A DNA stretch of 64,000 bases. Origin: Cynocephalus volans. Lineage: Eukaryota; Chordata; Mammalia; Dermoptera; Cynocephalidae. Position 1 is the stretch's first letter. Every line of letters begins with the position of its first letter. Under the pieces are notes generated by a model that saw nothing but the letters and a program-made list of their open reading frames with translations, did not search any database and was not told where the DNA came from. Of the stretch, positions 35,371 to 47,363 are shown piece by piece. Both the position numbers and the translations under genes were made by a program. The stretch is from the NCBI RefSeq assembly GCF_027409185.1, contig NC_084469.1, positions 83,549,918 through 83,613,917 of the forward strand. The letters run 5' to 3'.

Positions 35371-36710
35371 ATTTTTAATAAAACTTTATTAAGAAAGCTG
35401 TTTGTATTAAAGTTCTCTTTGTTAGGCGCCCTTTCTTAAAAATTTGTGTATATTTTAAAAAACTTTTTAAAAAGTGACTTTACCATTTCTACCTTTATGA
35501 GGTTCCTTCAATTTTAATGTCTGTTTTGTAAATTCATTAGGTCATGAAAGACCTTGGTGCTTGACGATCATCAGTATTCTGGGGTTTAGTTAGACATTCA
35601 AACTTACAAGGGCCCAGTAATGACAGAAAACACTGCTTGTAAGCGGGATAGCATCAGAATTGTGGTTACTGCGGATCCTCACAGTGTTCCAAGGGCCTTT
35701 CCGTGTTACGGCTCAAATGTAAAGAAATAAGACTGCTGTTGGGTGCAAGAACCACCATGGTTTAGAAATTTCATATTTCTTACCTCATGATCAAGACCTG
35801 GCAGGGAATGGCATGATTATACTGTGCTTAGGGAAGCCCAAAGCTCAATTTACTGCAAGTAATATTGCTTAGTAATATTGCTGACATTCCACTTCCATCA
35901 GGCTTACACTAACAGAGTGCTAGAAGAAGGTTAAACAAATGTTTTCTCATGAAGGAGAGTTTTGTTAACCCTTTACTTACATGTCATAACCCAATTAAAC
36001 ATTTTTTTGTTTCCTCTATTTAAGTGTATAGCATTTGATTATTCTTAACTAGAAAAAGTAGTTCATTTAAAACTCCCTCAGTTAAACCATTGGCCCTTTC
36101 TTTCATGCCCAAATGCAAACCTTAGTGTATGTTTCTTTCTAAAAGAAAGTGTACTTTTCTTTCTTAGCAAGAGAAATTTACTGCCTTCTCTAATTTCCCT
36201 CAGCAGTGTTTTGTAGTGTTCAATGTACAGGTTTTATCCCCATCGTGTTAGATTTATCCCTGTGAATTTTGTTTTTTGGGATGCCATTGTAAGTGGAATT
36301 GGTTTACAAGTTTCATTTTCTCAGTGTTCATTAATTACATATAGAAATACAATTTATTTTTTATTGTGGTAAAAAATACATAAAATCCACCATTTAAGCC
36401 ATTTTAAAGTGTGCACTTCAGTAGCATTTAGTACATTCACAGTGTTGTACGATCACCACTGTCTAGTTCTGGAACATTTTCATTACCCCAAAAATGAAAC
36501 TGCATAACTGTTAAGCCGTCACTACCCATTCCATCCTTCCTCCAGCCCCTGGCATCCACTAATTCCTTTCTGTCTCTGGATTTGTCTATTCTTGATATTT
36601 CATATAAATGGAATCATACAATATGTGGCCTTTTGTGTCTGATTTCTTTAACTTAGCATGTTTTCAAGGCTCATCCATGTTGCAGCATGTGTCACTAGTT
36701 CATTCCTTTT

Positions 36711-36799
36711 TCTTTTGGTAGCTGGCTGGTATGGGGATCTGAACTGTTGGTCTTGGTGTTATCAGCACCGTGCTCTAACCAAGTGATCTAACTGGCCAG
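36711..36799 (-). mobile_element. CYN SINE monomer with 18-bp duplication
   Basis: GGTAGCTGGCTGGTATGGGG to GATCTAACTGGCCAG in reverse. CACTA(G/C)TTCATTCCTTTT flanks it at 36,693 and 36,800, one mismatch. Confidence 0.9.
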
Positions 36800-37240
36800 C
36801 ACTACTTCATTCCTTTTTATAACTGAATAATATTCCATGGTTTTGATATACCACGTTTTGTTTATCCATTCATTGATTGGTTGGACATTTGGATTGTTTT
36901 CATCTTTTGGCTATTGGGAATAGTGCCACTATGAACAGAATGTACGAGTTTTTGTTTGAATACCTGTTTTCATTTCTTTTAGTGTAAATCTAGCAGTGGA
37001 ATTGCAAGATGATATGGTAATTCTGTGGTTAACTTATTGATGAACTGCCCAGCTGTTTTTCACAGCAGTTGTACCATTTTACATTCCCAGCAGCAGTATA
37101 TAAAGGTTCTAATTTCTCCACATCCTCACCAACATTTACATTATTTTTCATTAAAAAAAAATTATAGTCATCCTAGTGTGTGTGAAGCGGGATGTCTTTG
37201 GGGTTTTAATTTGCATTTAACTAATAAACTAAGGATGTTG

Positions 37241-38831
37241 GGGATTTGCAGTCAAGATGGCAGAATAGACAGATCCCAGCATCACTCTCTCCCACAAATC
37301 AACCAATTTACTACTATAAAAAAGCAATGACAGCCAAGCTGGGGCCTCTAGAACTCAGGGGAAGAGGAGGAGAGACCTACAGAGTGCATGAAGGTGGGAG
37401 AAGCCATGATGAGAGAAAGAAAAAAACCCCTCCGACTGTTTCAAATCCCGGCTGTTTCCAGGCTGGAGCTGCTGAGCACATGGAGCAGGAGCTGGCAAAA
37501 AGCCACAGCTGTGCCTTTCAGATGAAGTTGCTTGGAGGTGGCAGGGGAGAAGAGGGCCTTGGTGGCCCCCAGGTCAGCAAGACCACTAATAGGGTTCCCA
37601 TGGACCCACATAGAAGTGAGGAGCCACAACTGAAAAAAAGGAGCCACTCAGAGGCTGGTGAGTCATTGCAAGGGACCGGAGCACAGCCCGTCCCATGGGA
37701 AGTGTTTGGAGCACAGGCGGTGGGGGAGATGGGCCCACTAGGGGAACACTGAGGCACAGCAAGGACAGCTGATCTGCCCCCCAACCAGTGTAGGACCAGT
37801 CAGAGGAGACTGGTCAGGAATATAGAATTGTATGAGGTGCAGTTTGATGAAAAGACTCAGGCCCAGACCAGTGCTTCTACACAACCCAGGTGCACTGGAT
37901 TTCACTAGAACCGGAAATACCTATAAAGTCAACCATTCAAAACTGAGTTGCACAAAAAGCCTTACCTACGGAATTAGCAGTAAAGCAGCAATTTAGCTAA
38001 ACCACAGAGCTTAAGAACTGGTCCTCACAGGAAGTTCCCTATTCTAGAAGTAAGCGAAGGACAGCCAATTAGTTCTAGCACAGAGTGGTGGGAACAGCAA
38101 ATAATCCAACACATAACTGAAAAAAAAAAGTACCCACAACCAGGACAAAGTTTGATATTAACTAGTAAAAGTCTCATTTCACCAAAGAACACCTGTAACA
38201 CCTAGAAGGACTGGAAGTCCCCTGGGCTACCAAGCCAGAAAGTGGGGAGGGCTGGGGGCCTCAGCCATGCCCCCCAATACCTGCACCCAGTCCTGAGGGT
38301 GGGGGCCTTGGGCCCCTTATAATCACAACCACCCCAGTGATGACCACTGAGCTGCCGCGGGAAGTGCCCCTGGCTCTCCTGAGCTGGGGCAGTGGGGTGC
38401 CAAGGGCCTCACTCATGCCCCCCTCAACATGAGCAACCAGCCCAGTGACAACCACTGAGCTGCTGCAGGAAGCACCCCGGGTTCTCCTGAGCTGGGGTGA
38501 TGGGGACCAAGGGCCTTGGTCACACCTCCCCAACATGAGCAACCAGTCTAGCAATGACCACCGAGCTGCAGCAAGCAGGGCCCCAGGTTCCTGAGCTGGG
38601 GAGGTGGGAGTTGAGGGCTTTTGCCACACCCCCCTGATACCTGCATCCAGCCTGGCAATGACCAAGCTACTGCTGGAAGCCCCTGGGTCTCCCCTGTGGG
38701 AATGTGGGGGGTGCCACTGGCCTCAATCCCGCCCTTCCTCCTTCCATCACATTTCCTTCCCCTTTCCCCTCTCCCCCTCCCTCCCAACTGCTCCGCAACA
38801 TCATAGAATGTAAAAAGATATTATAAAATAA
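37241..38831 (+). mobile_element. SVA-like composite non-autonomous retroelement (candidate new family)
   Basis: A 1,591-bp insertion bounded by a perfect 18-bp duplication, AATAAACTAAGGATGTTG (37,223-37,240 and 38,832-38,849), interrupting an old L1. Parts in order: (1) 37,251-37,326 matches the 5' end of the full-length L1 at 47 kb, sharing GTCAAGATGGCAGAATAGAC with its YY1 core. (2) A unique middle, 37,330-38,230. (3) A GC-rich VNTR of about 107 bp units, 38,240-38,720. (4) A pyrimidine-rich 3' end finishing ACATCATAGAATGTAAAAAG and an A/T-rich tail. No L1 ORF1, ORF2 or L1 3' UTR is present. The duplication length and A-rich tail fit mobilisation in trans by L1. It could instead be a deleted member of another L1 family, but the relative at 31.07 kb shares this 3' end. 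Confidence 0.8.
38240..38720 (+). repeat. VNTR of ~107-bp units inside the composite element
   Basis: The phrase AGTGA(T/C)(G/A)ACCACTGAGCTGC recurs at 38,335 and 38,443, with diverged forms at 38,551 and 38,655 (spacing 108, 108, 104). Each unit continues with a GAAG...CCTGAGCTGGGG block. A further degenerate unit precedes them. Confidence 0.85.
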
Positions 38832-39943
38832 AATAAACTAAGGATGTTGAACATCTTGTGCTCCTTGGCCATTTATGTATCTTGGAGAAACATCTGTTTA
38901 AGTCCATTGTCCATATTTTAATTGGGTTGCTTTTCTTTTTGTATTTGAGTTGTAAGAGTTTTTGTATATTCTGGATAGTAGGCCCTTATCAGATATATGA
39001 CTTGCAAATATTTGCAATAACCCATTCTTTGTGTTGTCTTTTCATTTTCTTGAATGTTACTTGATGCCCAAAAGTTTTAAATTTTGGTGTAGTCCAATTT
39101 ATTTTTCTCCTGTGTTTGCTTGTGCTTTGGGTGTTGTAATTAAGGAACTATTTTCAAACCGAAGGTCATGAAGATTTACCCTTTTTTTCATCTAAGGTAT
39201 ACTTTAGTTGTTATAGTTAGTCTGATTAATTTTGAGTTAATTTTCGTGTATGGTGTGAGGTAAGGGTTTCACTTCATTCTTTTGTATGTGGATATCCAGT
39301 TGACTCAGCACCATTTGTTGAAGAGACTTCTTTCATCATTGAATAGTTGGCACTGTTTAAAACCAGTTGACTATACACATATGGGTTCATTTCTGGACTC
39401 TCAGTTCTTCTATTCCATTGATCTGTATGTCAGCTCTTGTGCCAGTACCACAGTGTTTTGATTACTGTATCTTTGTAGCAAGTTTTGAAAGTGGAAATTG
39501 AGTCCTCCAACTTCGTTCTTTTTTAAGATTGTTTTGGCTGTTCAGGGCCCCTTGCAAGTTCATGTGAATTTTAGGATCACCTTTTCCATTTCTGCTAAAA
39601 ATGCTGTTGAGATTTAGACTGGGATTGCATTGAATTTGTAGATTGCTTTTTGGAGCACTGCCATCTTAACAATATTAGGCCTTTTAATTCATGAACACAG
39701 GTTATCTTCCCATTTATTTAGGTCTTTAATATTTCAGCAGTTTTGTAGTTTTCAGTGTATCAGTCTTACATCTCCTTGGTTAAATTTATTCTTAAGTATT
39801 TTATTCTTTTTGATAGTCTTGTAAATGAATTGTTTTTTAAAATTGTTTTTGGATTGTTCATTGCTAGTGTATAGAAATAAAGCTGATTTTTGAGTGTTGA
39901 TCTTGTATCCTGCAACATTGCTGAATTCGTTCATTAGCTCTTA

Positions 39944-39945
<2 letters not shown>

Positions 39946-39973
<28 letters not shown>
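39946..39973 (+). repeat. (TG)n microsatellite
   Basis: About 14 uninterrupted GT units within the old L1. Confidence 0.95.
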
Positions 39974-39977
<4 letters not shown>

Positions 39978-40406
39978 AGGATTTTCTATAAGATCATGTC
40001 ACCTGCAAATAGAAATTGTTTTACTTCTCCTTTTCAATTTGGATGCCTATATTTCTTTTTCCTGTCAAACTGCTCTGGTTAGAACTTCCAGTAGAATGTT
40101 GAATAGAATTGGTGGAAGTGGGTATCCTTGTCTTGTTGCTGGTCTTAGGAGGAAAGATTTCAGACTTTGACAATTGAGTTTGATGTTCCATTATCATGTT
40201 TATAATTTTGTATCTTTTTGATGTATTGACCTTTCTGTTATTAGGTGCTCTTCCCTCCAGTGCTGCTTGTCTTGAAATCTGTTTTGTCTGATTTTATTAT
40301 AGCCAATCTAACCTTCTTATACTTAACTGTTGGCTTGGTGTATCTTTTTCCTTAGTTTTGCTTTCAACCTGTTGTAAACAGCTTAGTTTTGGTTTTTGCT
40401 CTTTTT

Positions 40407-40548
40407 TTTTTTTTTTTTTTTGTGACCGGCTGCACCGTGCTCAGCCAGTGAGCACACCGGCCATCCCTATACAGGATCTGAACCCGTGGCGGGAGCGCTG
40501 CTGCACTCCCAGCGCCGCACTCTCCCGAGTGCGCCACGGGGTCGGCCC
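40407..40548 (-). mobile_element. CYN SINE, GC-rich subfamily
   Basis: GTGACCGGCTGCACCGTGCT to GTGCGCCACGGGGTCGGCC in reverse. TGGTTTTTGCTCTTTTT flanks both sides exactly (40,390 and 40,549). Confidence 0.95.
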
Positions 40549-41030
40549 TGGTTTTTGCTCTTTTTGTAATCCATTCTGACAGAATCTCCCTTTCAATTGG
40601 AGAATTACTATTTATATTTGCTATAATTATTTGTATGTTTGGATTTGGTTTTGTTATTTTTACCATTTGCTTTTTGTCTCATCAGCTTTTTGCTCTTCTG
40701 TTCCACTTTTCGTTCCTTCTATCTTAGTCAAAAAAAATTTTCGGCATTATTTTTTAATTTCTCTTTTTACTTTTTAAAATCTCTTTGTGTTATTTTTATT
40801 TTTATTTTTTTTTCCTTTTTTTCAAAAAAAATTTTATTTTGTCAATATGCAATGTGGTTGATTATTGTGGCCCGTTACTGAAACCTCCCTCCCTCCTGTC
40901 TCTCCCCCCTCCCACCCAACAATGTCCTTTCTGTATGCTTGTCATGTCAACTTCAAGGAATTGTAATTGTTATGTCTTCTTCTCCCCCCCGTTTTTTTTC
41001 CTCTGTGTGTGTGAATTTGTTTATTTATTT

Positions 41031-44000
41031 TTATCTCCCACCAATAAGTGAGAACATGTGGTATTTCTCTTTCTGTGCCTGACTCGTTTCACGTAATATA
41101 ATTCTCTCAAGGTCCATCCATGTTGTTGCAAATGGCAGTATTTCATTCGTTTTTATAGCTGAGTAGTATTCCATTGTGTAGATATACCACATTTTCCATA
41201 TCCACTCATCCGATGATGGACATTTGGGCTGGTTCCAACTCTTGGCTATTGTAAAGAGTGCTGTGATGAACATTGGGGAACAGGTATACCTTTGACTTGA
41301 TGATTTCCATTCCTCTGGGTATATTCCCAGCAGTGGGATAGCTGGGTCATATGGTAGATCTATCTGCAATTGTTTGAGGAACCTCCATACCATTTTCCAT
41401 AGAGGCTGCACCATTTTGCAGTCCCACCAACAATGTATGAGAGTTCCTTTTTCTCCGCCACCTCGCCAGCATTTATCATTCAGAGTCTTTTGGATTTTAG
41501 CCATCCTAACTGGGGTGAGATGGTTTCTCAGTGTAGTTTTGATTTGCATTTCCCAGATGCTGAGTGATATTGAGCATTTTTTCATATGTCTGTTGGCCAT
41601 TTGTATATCTTCCTTAGAAAAATGCCTACTTAGCTCTTTTGCCCACTTTTTAATAGGGTTGCTTGTTTTCTTCTTGTAAAGTTGTTTGAGTTCCTTATAT
41701 GTTCTGGATATGAATCCTTTGTCAGATGTATATTTTGCAAATATTTTCTCCCACTCTGTTGGTTGTCTTTTAACTCTGTTAATTGTTTCTTTTGCTGTGC
41801 AGAAGCTCTTTAGTTTGATATAATCCCATTTGTTTATTTTTCCTTTGGTTGCCCGTGCTTTTGGGGTCGTATTCATGAAGTCTGTGTCCAGTCCTATTTC
41901 CTGAAGTGTTTCTCCTATGTTTTCTTTAAGAAGTTTTATTGTTTCAGGGTGTATATTTAATTCTTTAATCCATTTTGAGTTGACTTTAGTGTATGGTGAA
42001 AGGCATGGGTCTAGTTTCATTCTCCTGCATATTGATATCCAGTTCTCCCAGCACCATTTGCTGAAGAGGCAGTCTCTTCCCCAGTGTATAGGCTTGGTGC
42101 CTTTGTCAAAGATCAGACAGCTGTAGGTGTGTGGGTTGACTTCTGGATTCTCTATTGTATTCCAGTGATCAGTGTGTCTGTTTTTATGCCAGTGCCATGC
42201 TGTTTTGGTTATTATAGCTTTGTAGTATAGTTTAAAGTCTGGTAGTGTTATGCCTCCAGCTTTATTTTTTTGCTCAGCATTGCTTTGGCTATGCGTGGTC
42301 TTTTGTTATTCCACATAAATGTCTGGATAGTTTTTTCCATTTCTGAGAAAAATGTCATTGGAATTTTGATGGGGATTGCATTGAATATGTATATCACTCT
42401 GGGTAGTATGGACATTTTCACTATGTTGATTCTTCCAATCCAAGAGCATGTGATATCTTCCCATCTTCCTGTGTCCTCTTTAATTTCTCTCAGCAGTGGT
42501 CTGTAGTTCTCATGATAGAGATTTTTCACATCCTTGGTTAACTCAATTCCTAAGTATTTTATTTTTATTGGTGAATATTGTAAATGGACAAGTTTTCTTG
42601 ATTTCTCTTTCTGCATGTTCGCTATTGTAGAATAGAAATGCTACTGATTTTTGTGTGTTGATTTTGTATCCTGCAAACTTGCTGAAATCATTTATCAAGT
42701 CCAAGAGTTTTTTTGTAGAGGCTTTGGGCTGTTCGATATATAGGATAATGTCATCTGCAAACAGGGACAGTTTGATTTCATCTTTTCCAATCTGGATGCC
42801 CTTTATTTCCTTCTCTTCTCTGATTGCTCTGGCTGGTACTTCCAACACTATATTGAATAGAAGTGGTGAGAATGGTCATCCTTGTCTAGTCCTTGTTCTT
42901 AAAGGAAAAGCTTTCAGCTTTTCCCCATTCAGGATGATATTGGCAGTGGGTTTATCATATATTGCTTTAATTATGTTGAGGTACTTTCCGTCTATACCTA
43001 ACTTATAGAGGGTCTTTGTCATGAATGAATGTTGAGAATGAATGTTGAATTTTATCAAATCCTTTTTCAGCATCTATAGAGATGATCATATGGTCCTTGT
43101 GTTTGATTTTATTAATATGGTGTATCACATTTATTGATTTGCGTATGTTGAACCAACCTTGCTTCCCTGGGATGAATCCCACTTGATCGTGGTGAATAAT
43201 TTTGTGTATGTGTTGCTGTATTCTGTTTGCTTGTATTTTAGTGAGGATTTTTGCATCTATATTCATCAAGGATATCGGCCTGTAGTTTTCTTTTTTGGTT
43301 ATATCTTTACCTGGTTTTGGTATCAGGATGATGTTTGCTTCATAGAATGAGTTTGGGAGATTTGCGTCTGTTTCAATGTTTTGGAATAGTTTGTAAAGAA
43401 TCGATGTCAATTCCTCTTTGAATGTTTGGTAAAATTCTGCTGTGAATCCATCTGGTCCTGGGCTTTTCTTTGTTGGAAGTCTTCTGATAACAGCTTCAAT
43501 CTCCTATGTTGTTATTGGTCTATTCAGATTTTCTGCATCATCTTGGCTCAGTTTTGGTAGTTTGTGTGTGTCCAGAAATTTATCCATTTCCTCCAGATTT
43601 TCAAATTTGTTGGTGTGTAGTTGTTTATAGTAGTCTCGAATGATTCCTTTTATTTCCGATGAATCAGTTGTAATATCACCTTTTTCATTTCTAATTTTTG
43701 TTATTTGAATCTTCTCTCTTCTTTTTTTTGTTAGCCATGCTAATGGTTTGTCAATTTATTTATCTTTTCAAAAAACCAACTTTTTGATTCATTGATCTTT
43801 TGTATTGTTTTTGGGTTTCAATTTCATTAAGTTCTGCTCTGATCTTAATGATTTCTTTCTGTCTGCTAACTTTAGGTTTGGATTGTTCCTGTTTTTCTAA
43901 TTCTTTAAAGTGAAGTGTTAGGTTGTTCACTTGCCATCTTTCCATTCTTCTGAAGTGAGCATTTTATGCAATAATTTTTCCCCTTAGTACTGCTTTTGCA

Positions 44001-44869
44001 GTATCCCACAGGTTTTGGTATGATGTATCATTATTTTCATTAGTTTCAATAAATTTTTTGATTTCCTGCTTGATTTCTTCTTGGACCCATATGTCATTAA
44101 GTAGAATGCTATTTAATTTCCCTGTGTTTGTATCGTTGCCAGAGTTTCGTTTGTTATTGATTTCTAGTTTTAATCCATTATGGTCTGAGAAAATACATGG
44201 GATAATTCCAGTTTTTTTGAATTTGGTGATACTTGATTTGTGCCCTAATATGTGATCTATCCTGGAGAATGATCCATGTGCTGATGAGAAGAATGAATAT
44301 TCTGAGGTTGTTGGATGGAATGTTCTGTAGATATCTGCCAAGTCCAAGTGGTCTAGAGTATTGTTTAGATCTTGTGTTTCTCTGCTGATTTTTTGCCTAG
44401 ATGATCTGTCCAATATTGACAGTGGGGTGTTCAGGTCCCCTGCTATTATGGTATTAGTGTCTATTTCCTTCTTTAGGTCTAATAGAGTTTGTTTTATAAA
44501 TCTGGCTGCTCCAACATTGGGTGCATATATATTTATGATTGTTATGTCTTCTTGATGGATCAATCCTTTTATCATTACATAGTGTCCCTCATTGTCTCTT
44601 TTTATGGTTTTTAGTTTAAAGTCTATTTTGTCAGATATAAGAATAGCTACTCCAGCTCGTTTTTCTTTTCTGTTTGCATGGTAAATCTTTTTCCATCCTT
44701 TCACTCTTAGTCTATGTGAGTCTTTATGGGTGAGGTGGGTCTCTTGAAGGCAGTATATAGTTGGGTCCTCCTTTTTAATCCAATCAGCCAGTCTGTGTCT
44801 TTTGATTGGGGTATTTAAGCCTTTTACATTAAGAATTGTTATTGAAAAGTCTTGATTTATTCCTAGCAT
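41031..44869 (-). pseudogene. L1 ORF2 (endonuclease-RT), broken
   Basis: Starts at [19 protein letters not shown] and ends MFSLIGGR. The endonuclease keeps [15 protein letters not shown] and SDHNGL (44,869-43,964). The RT palm keeps [10 protein letters not shown] (42,543-42,848 frame). The C-terminal 329 residues (42,020-41,031) are open and keep the [13 protein letters not shown] Cys cluster. At least six stops or frameshifts separate these pieces, so no complete protein can be made. Normal L1 ORF2 is about 1,270 residues; this footprint, 3.84 kb, is essentially complete. Confidence 0.9.
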
Positions 44870-44989
44870 AGCATTTTATTGATTGTTGTTTGGTTGTCTT
44901 AGGTGTCTTTTGTTCCTTGCTTTCTGATTCACTGTTTGTTTTCTGTGTTTGTTGGTTCCTTGGCTTGTAGATAGCCTTTTTGTTTGTTT

Positions 44990-45960
44990 GTTTTCTCTTC
45001 ATGAATGCCATTTTTATTATACTAGTGAGTTTTGATTTTTCTTGGGTTTTTATGGCAGTGGTAGTAATTTTTCAGGTACTAAACCTAGTACTCCCTTGAG
45101 AATTTCTTGTAAGGGTGGTCATGTGGTAGTGAACTCCTGCAGTTTTTGTCTGAGAAATATACTATTTGCCCTTCATTTCGGAAGGATAGCCTTGCAGGGT
45201 AGAGTATTCTTGGCTGGCAATCTCTGTCTTTTAGTATTTTGAATATATCATCCCATCCTTTCTGGCTTTTTGGGGTTTGTGATGAAAAGTCTGATGTTAA
45301 CCTGATTGGGGCTCCCTTATAGGTGATTTGACGCTTCTCTCTTGCAGCTTTTAAGATTTTCTCATTGTCTTTGAGTTTTGCCAGTTTGACTATAACATGT
45401 CATGGAGAAGACCTTTTTGGGTTGAATATGATTGGAGATCGTTGAGCTTCCTGGATCTGAAGATCTGTGATTTTTCCTATACCTTGGAAGTTTTCTGCCA
45501 CCATTTTGTTGAATATGTTTTCAATTCAATCTCCTTTTTCCTCCCCTTCTGGAATACCCATGACTCGGATATTCGAGTGCTTAAGGTTGTCTGATATCTC
45601 TCTCAGATTTTTTCAATGCCTTTGATTCTTTTTCTTTTTTTTTTTTGTCTGCTTGTGTTATTTCAAACAGCCCATCTTCAAATTCAGAGGTTCTTTCTTC
45701 AACTTCCACAAGCCTGCTGGTTAAACTCTCCATTGTGTTTTTTATTTCACTGAACAACTTCTTCAGTTCAGCAAGTTCTGCTACATTTTTTTTCAGGACA
45801 TTGATTTCCTTGTACATTTCCTCTTTCAAGTCCTGTATACTTTTCCTCCTTTCATCATGATGTCTAGCTGAGTTTTCTTGTATCTCATTCAGTTTCCTTA
45901 GAATTATCACTCGAAATTCCTTGTCCGTCATTTCAAGGGCTTCTTGTTCTATAGGATCTA
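44990..45960 (-). pseudogene. L1 ORF1 remnant
   Basis: The N-terminal 116-residue frame (45,931-45,581) is charged and heptad-like (LKKNVAELAELKKLFSEI), the ORF1 coiled coil. Beyond the stop, other frames carry DNEKILKAARER and TYKGAPIRLTSD, the RNA-binding and C-terminal domain signatures. Several frame breaks. Confidence 0.85.
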
Positions 45961-46229
45961 GAGCTTAAGAGTTATTATCCTTTGGTGGTGTACTTTCTTG
46001 ATTTTTGTATATCTGGTATCTTTTCTTTGATGTTTATTCATTGTGGCAGGGGGTTTCACAGTCCACAGGTTTGACACTATTGACTGACTAAGATGTTGCT
46101 GTGGTTGTCAATTTGGTATGGCTACCTGAGTGACTGCTCAGTTGGTCACTAGTGTCTTGCATGTGTGGTTGCCCCGGGTCTTGGGCCTCTTTGGGGAGCC
46201 ACCTCTCTGGTCAGTTTGGACTCTGCCGG

Positions 46230-46920
46230 GCTGCTGGATCACAGGGCAGTACCGCAGTGTGTATGGTCTCTGCTGAGCTTCCACCTCCCATGCTGGACTT
46301 CTCCCTATTCCATGCGCTCTGGGCTGGGCTGCTGGGATGTGCCGAGGCACTGCAGAGCGTGTGGTCTTTGCAGAGCTTCCCCTTCCCCTGTAGGATGTCT
46401 CCCTGCTCTGTGCATGCTAGGCCGGGCTTGGGATGGAGCCGCGTGGTGGTGGTGAAGCCTACCTGCTGCTGGATCGCGCGGTGTTGCCCCCCCCACAGGG
46501 TTTGTGGACTCTACGGAGCTTCTATCTCCCCTGCTGGACGTCTCTGTGCTCCATACACATTGGGCCGGGCTGCTGGATCGTGTGGCAGCAGTGTGGTCCC
46601 CGTGGAGTTCCTGCCTCCCCTGCCGGACGTCTCACTGCTCCGAGGGCACTAGGCTAGGCTGAGAATGCCTGCAGGTGCCTGTGGTGAAGCCTACCTGCTA
46701 GATCACGCAGTGGCAGCCCCACAGGGTGTGTGGTTTCTGTGGAACCTCCTCCTCCCCTGCCGGATGTCTCCCCACTCTGTGTGCACTGGGCTGACTGGGA
46801 ATGGAGCCAGGTGGCGGTGGTGAAGCCTACCTGCCGGATCGTGCAACGGTGGCCCCGCAGGGCATGTGGTCTCCGCGGAGCTTCTGCCTCCCCTGCTGGA
46901 CATCTCCCCATTCCATATGC
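46230..46920 (-). repeat. Tandem GC-rich monomers in the L1 5' UTR
   Basis: Six diverged copies of a TGG(T/A)CTC-GCGGAGCTTC-type phrase begin at 46,264, 46,362, 46,504, 46,594, 46,731 and 46,867. Spacings are 98, 142, 90, 137 and 136, so two unit lengths alternate. Longer units add a GGTGGTGAAGCCTACCTGC block. Unit sequence differs from the VNTR at 38.3 kb. Confidence 0.8.
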
Positions 46921-47029
46921 ATTTGATGTTATGTTTTTATAGTTTAAATCGGTTGATTTGTGGGAGAGAGTGATGCTAGGGACCGTCTATTCTGCCATCT
47001 TGACCGGAAGTCTCTTTTTGTTATTTTTA

Positions 47030-47355
47030 AAGTGATTACTCTAGGAATTAGATTTATGCCACTCTAATTTATCACCATCTATATAGAGGTAATATTGGAT
47101 TACTTCAGGAAAAATATAGAAACTTGGCAAGCATCTGGTTCTCTTTACTTCTCCCATCCTTTGTGCTGTTTATGAGAGTGAACAGTGTGTCCCCTCTTTG
47201 CCTGGGAGTCTCCTGGTTTCAGCACTGAAAGTCCAGTGTCTGGGGAACCTTCTTAGTCGAGGGCAAATCACAAAGGTGGTGGATTGCCCTAACTATTCTT
47301 ATCTATTTTTACCTATAAATATTATAAATCCAACAATTCAATGTTAAAATTTTTG
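47030..47355 (-). mobile_element. Right-hand part of the old host L1, fading
   Basis: The sequence after the duplication continues the L1 interrupted at 40,779; similarity is lost by about 47,300. Confidence 0.45.
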
Positions 47356-47363
47356 CTTTAAGG

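Larger units (their letters stand above)
36355..40779 (-). mobile_element. Old L1 split by later insertions
   Basis: Reverse L1: 3' UTR from 36,355, ORF2 C-terminus to 37,222, then continuing at 38,850 (ORF2 middle, with 'CCATTTGTTGAAGAGACTTC' and 'ATCATGTCACCTGCAAATAG') to 40,779, and again right of 47,030. Frames are destroyed. It hosts the composite element, two CYN SINEs and the full-length L1. Confidence 0.8.
40799..47010 (-). mobile_element. Nearly full-length L1 (6.2 kb) with target-site duplication
   Basis: Bounded by TCTCTTTGTGTTATTTTTA (40,780-40,798) and TCTCTTTTTGTTATTTTTA (47,011-47,029), one mismatch in 19. On the minus strand: 5' UTR from 47,010 (CTTCCGGTCAAGATGGC, YY1 core), GC-rich tandem monomers, ORF1 remnant, ORF2, then a 3' UTR with an A tail. 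Internal stops and frameshifts in both ORFs make it non-autonomous. It is antisense to C16orf87. Confidence 0.92.

Noticed and set aside
38240-38720. CRISPR-like array
   Set aside because: Units are about 107 bp, contiguous and GC-rich with no spacer pattern, in a mammalian genome.
46152-46652. 166-codon plus frame
   Set aside because: Lies antisense within GC-rich L1 5' UTR monomers; the repeated Leu/Cys/Pro phrases are the tandem units translated.
40799-47010. Active, autonomous L1
   Set aside because: Full length, but ORF1 and ORF2 both carry several stops and frameshifts.
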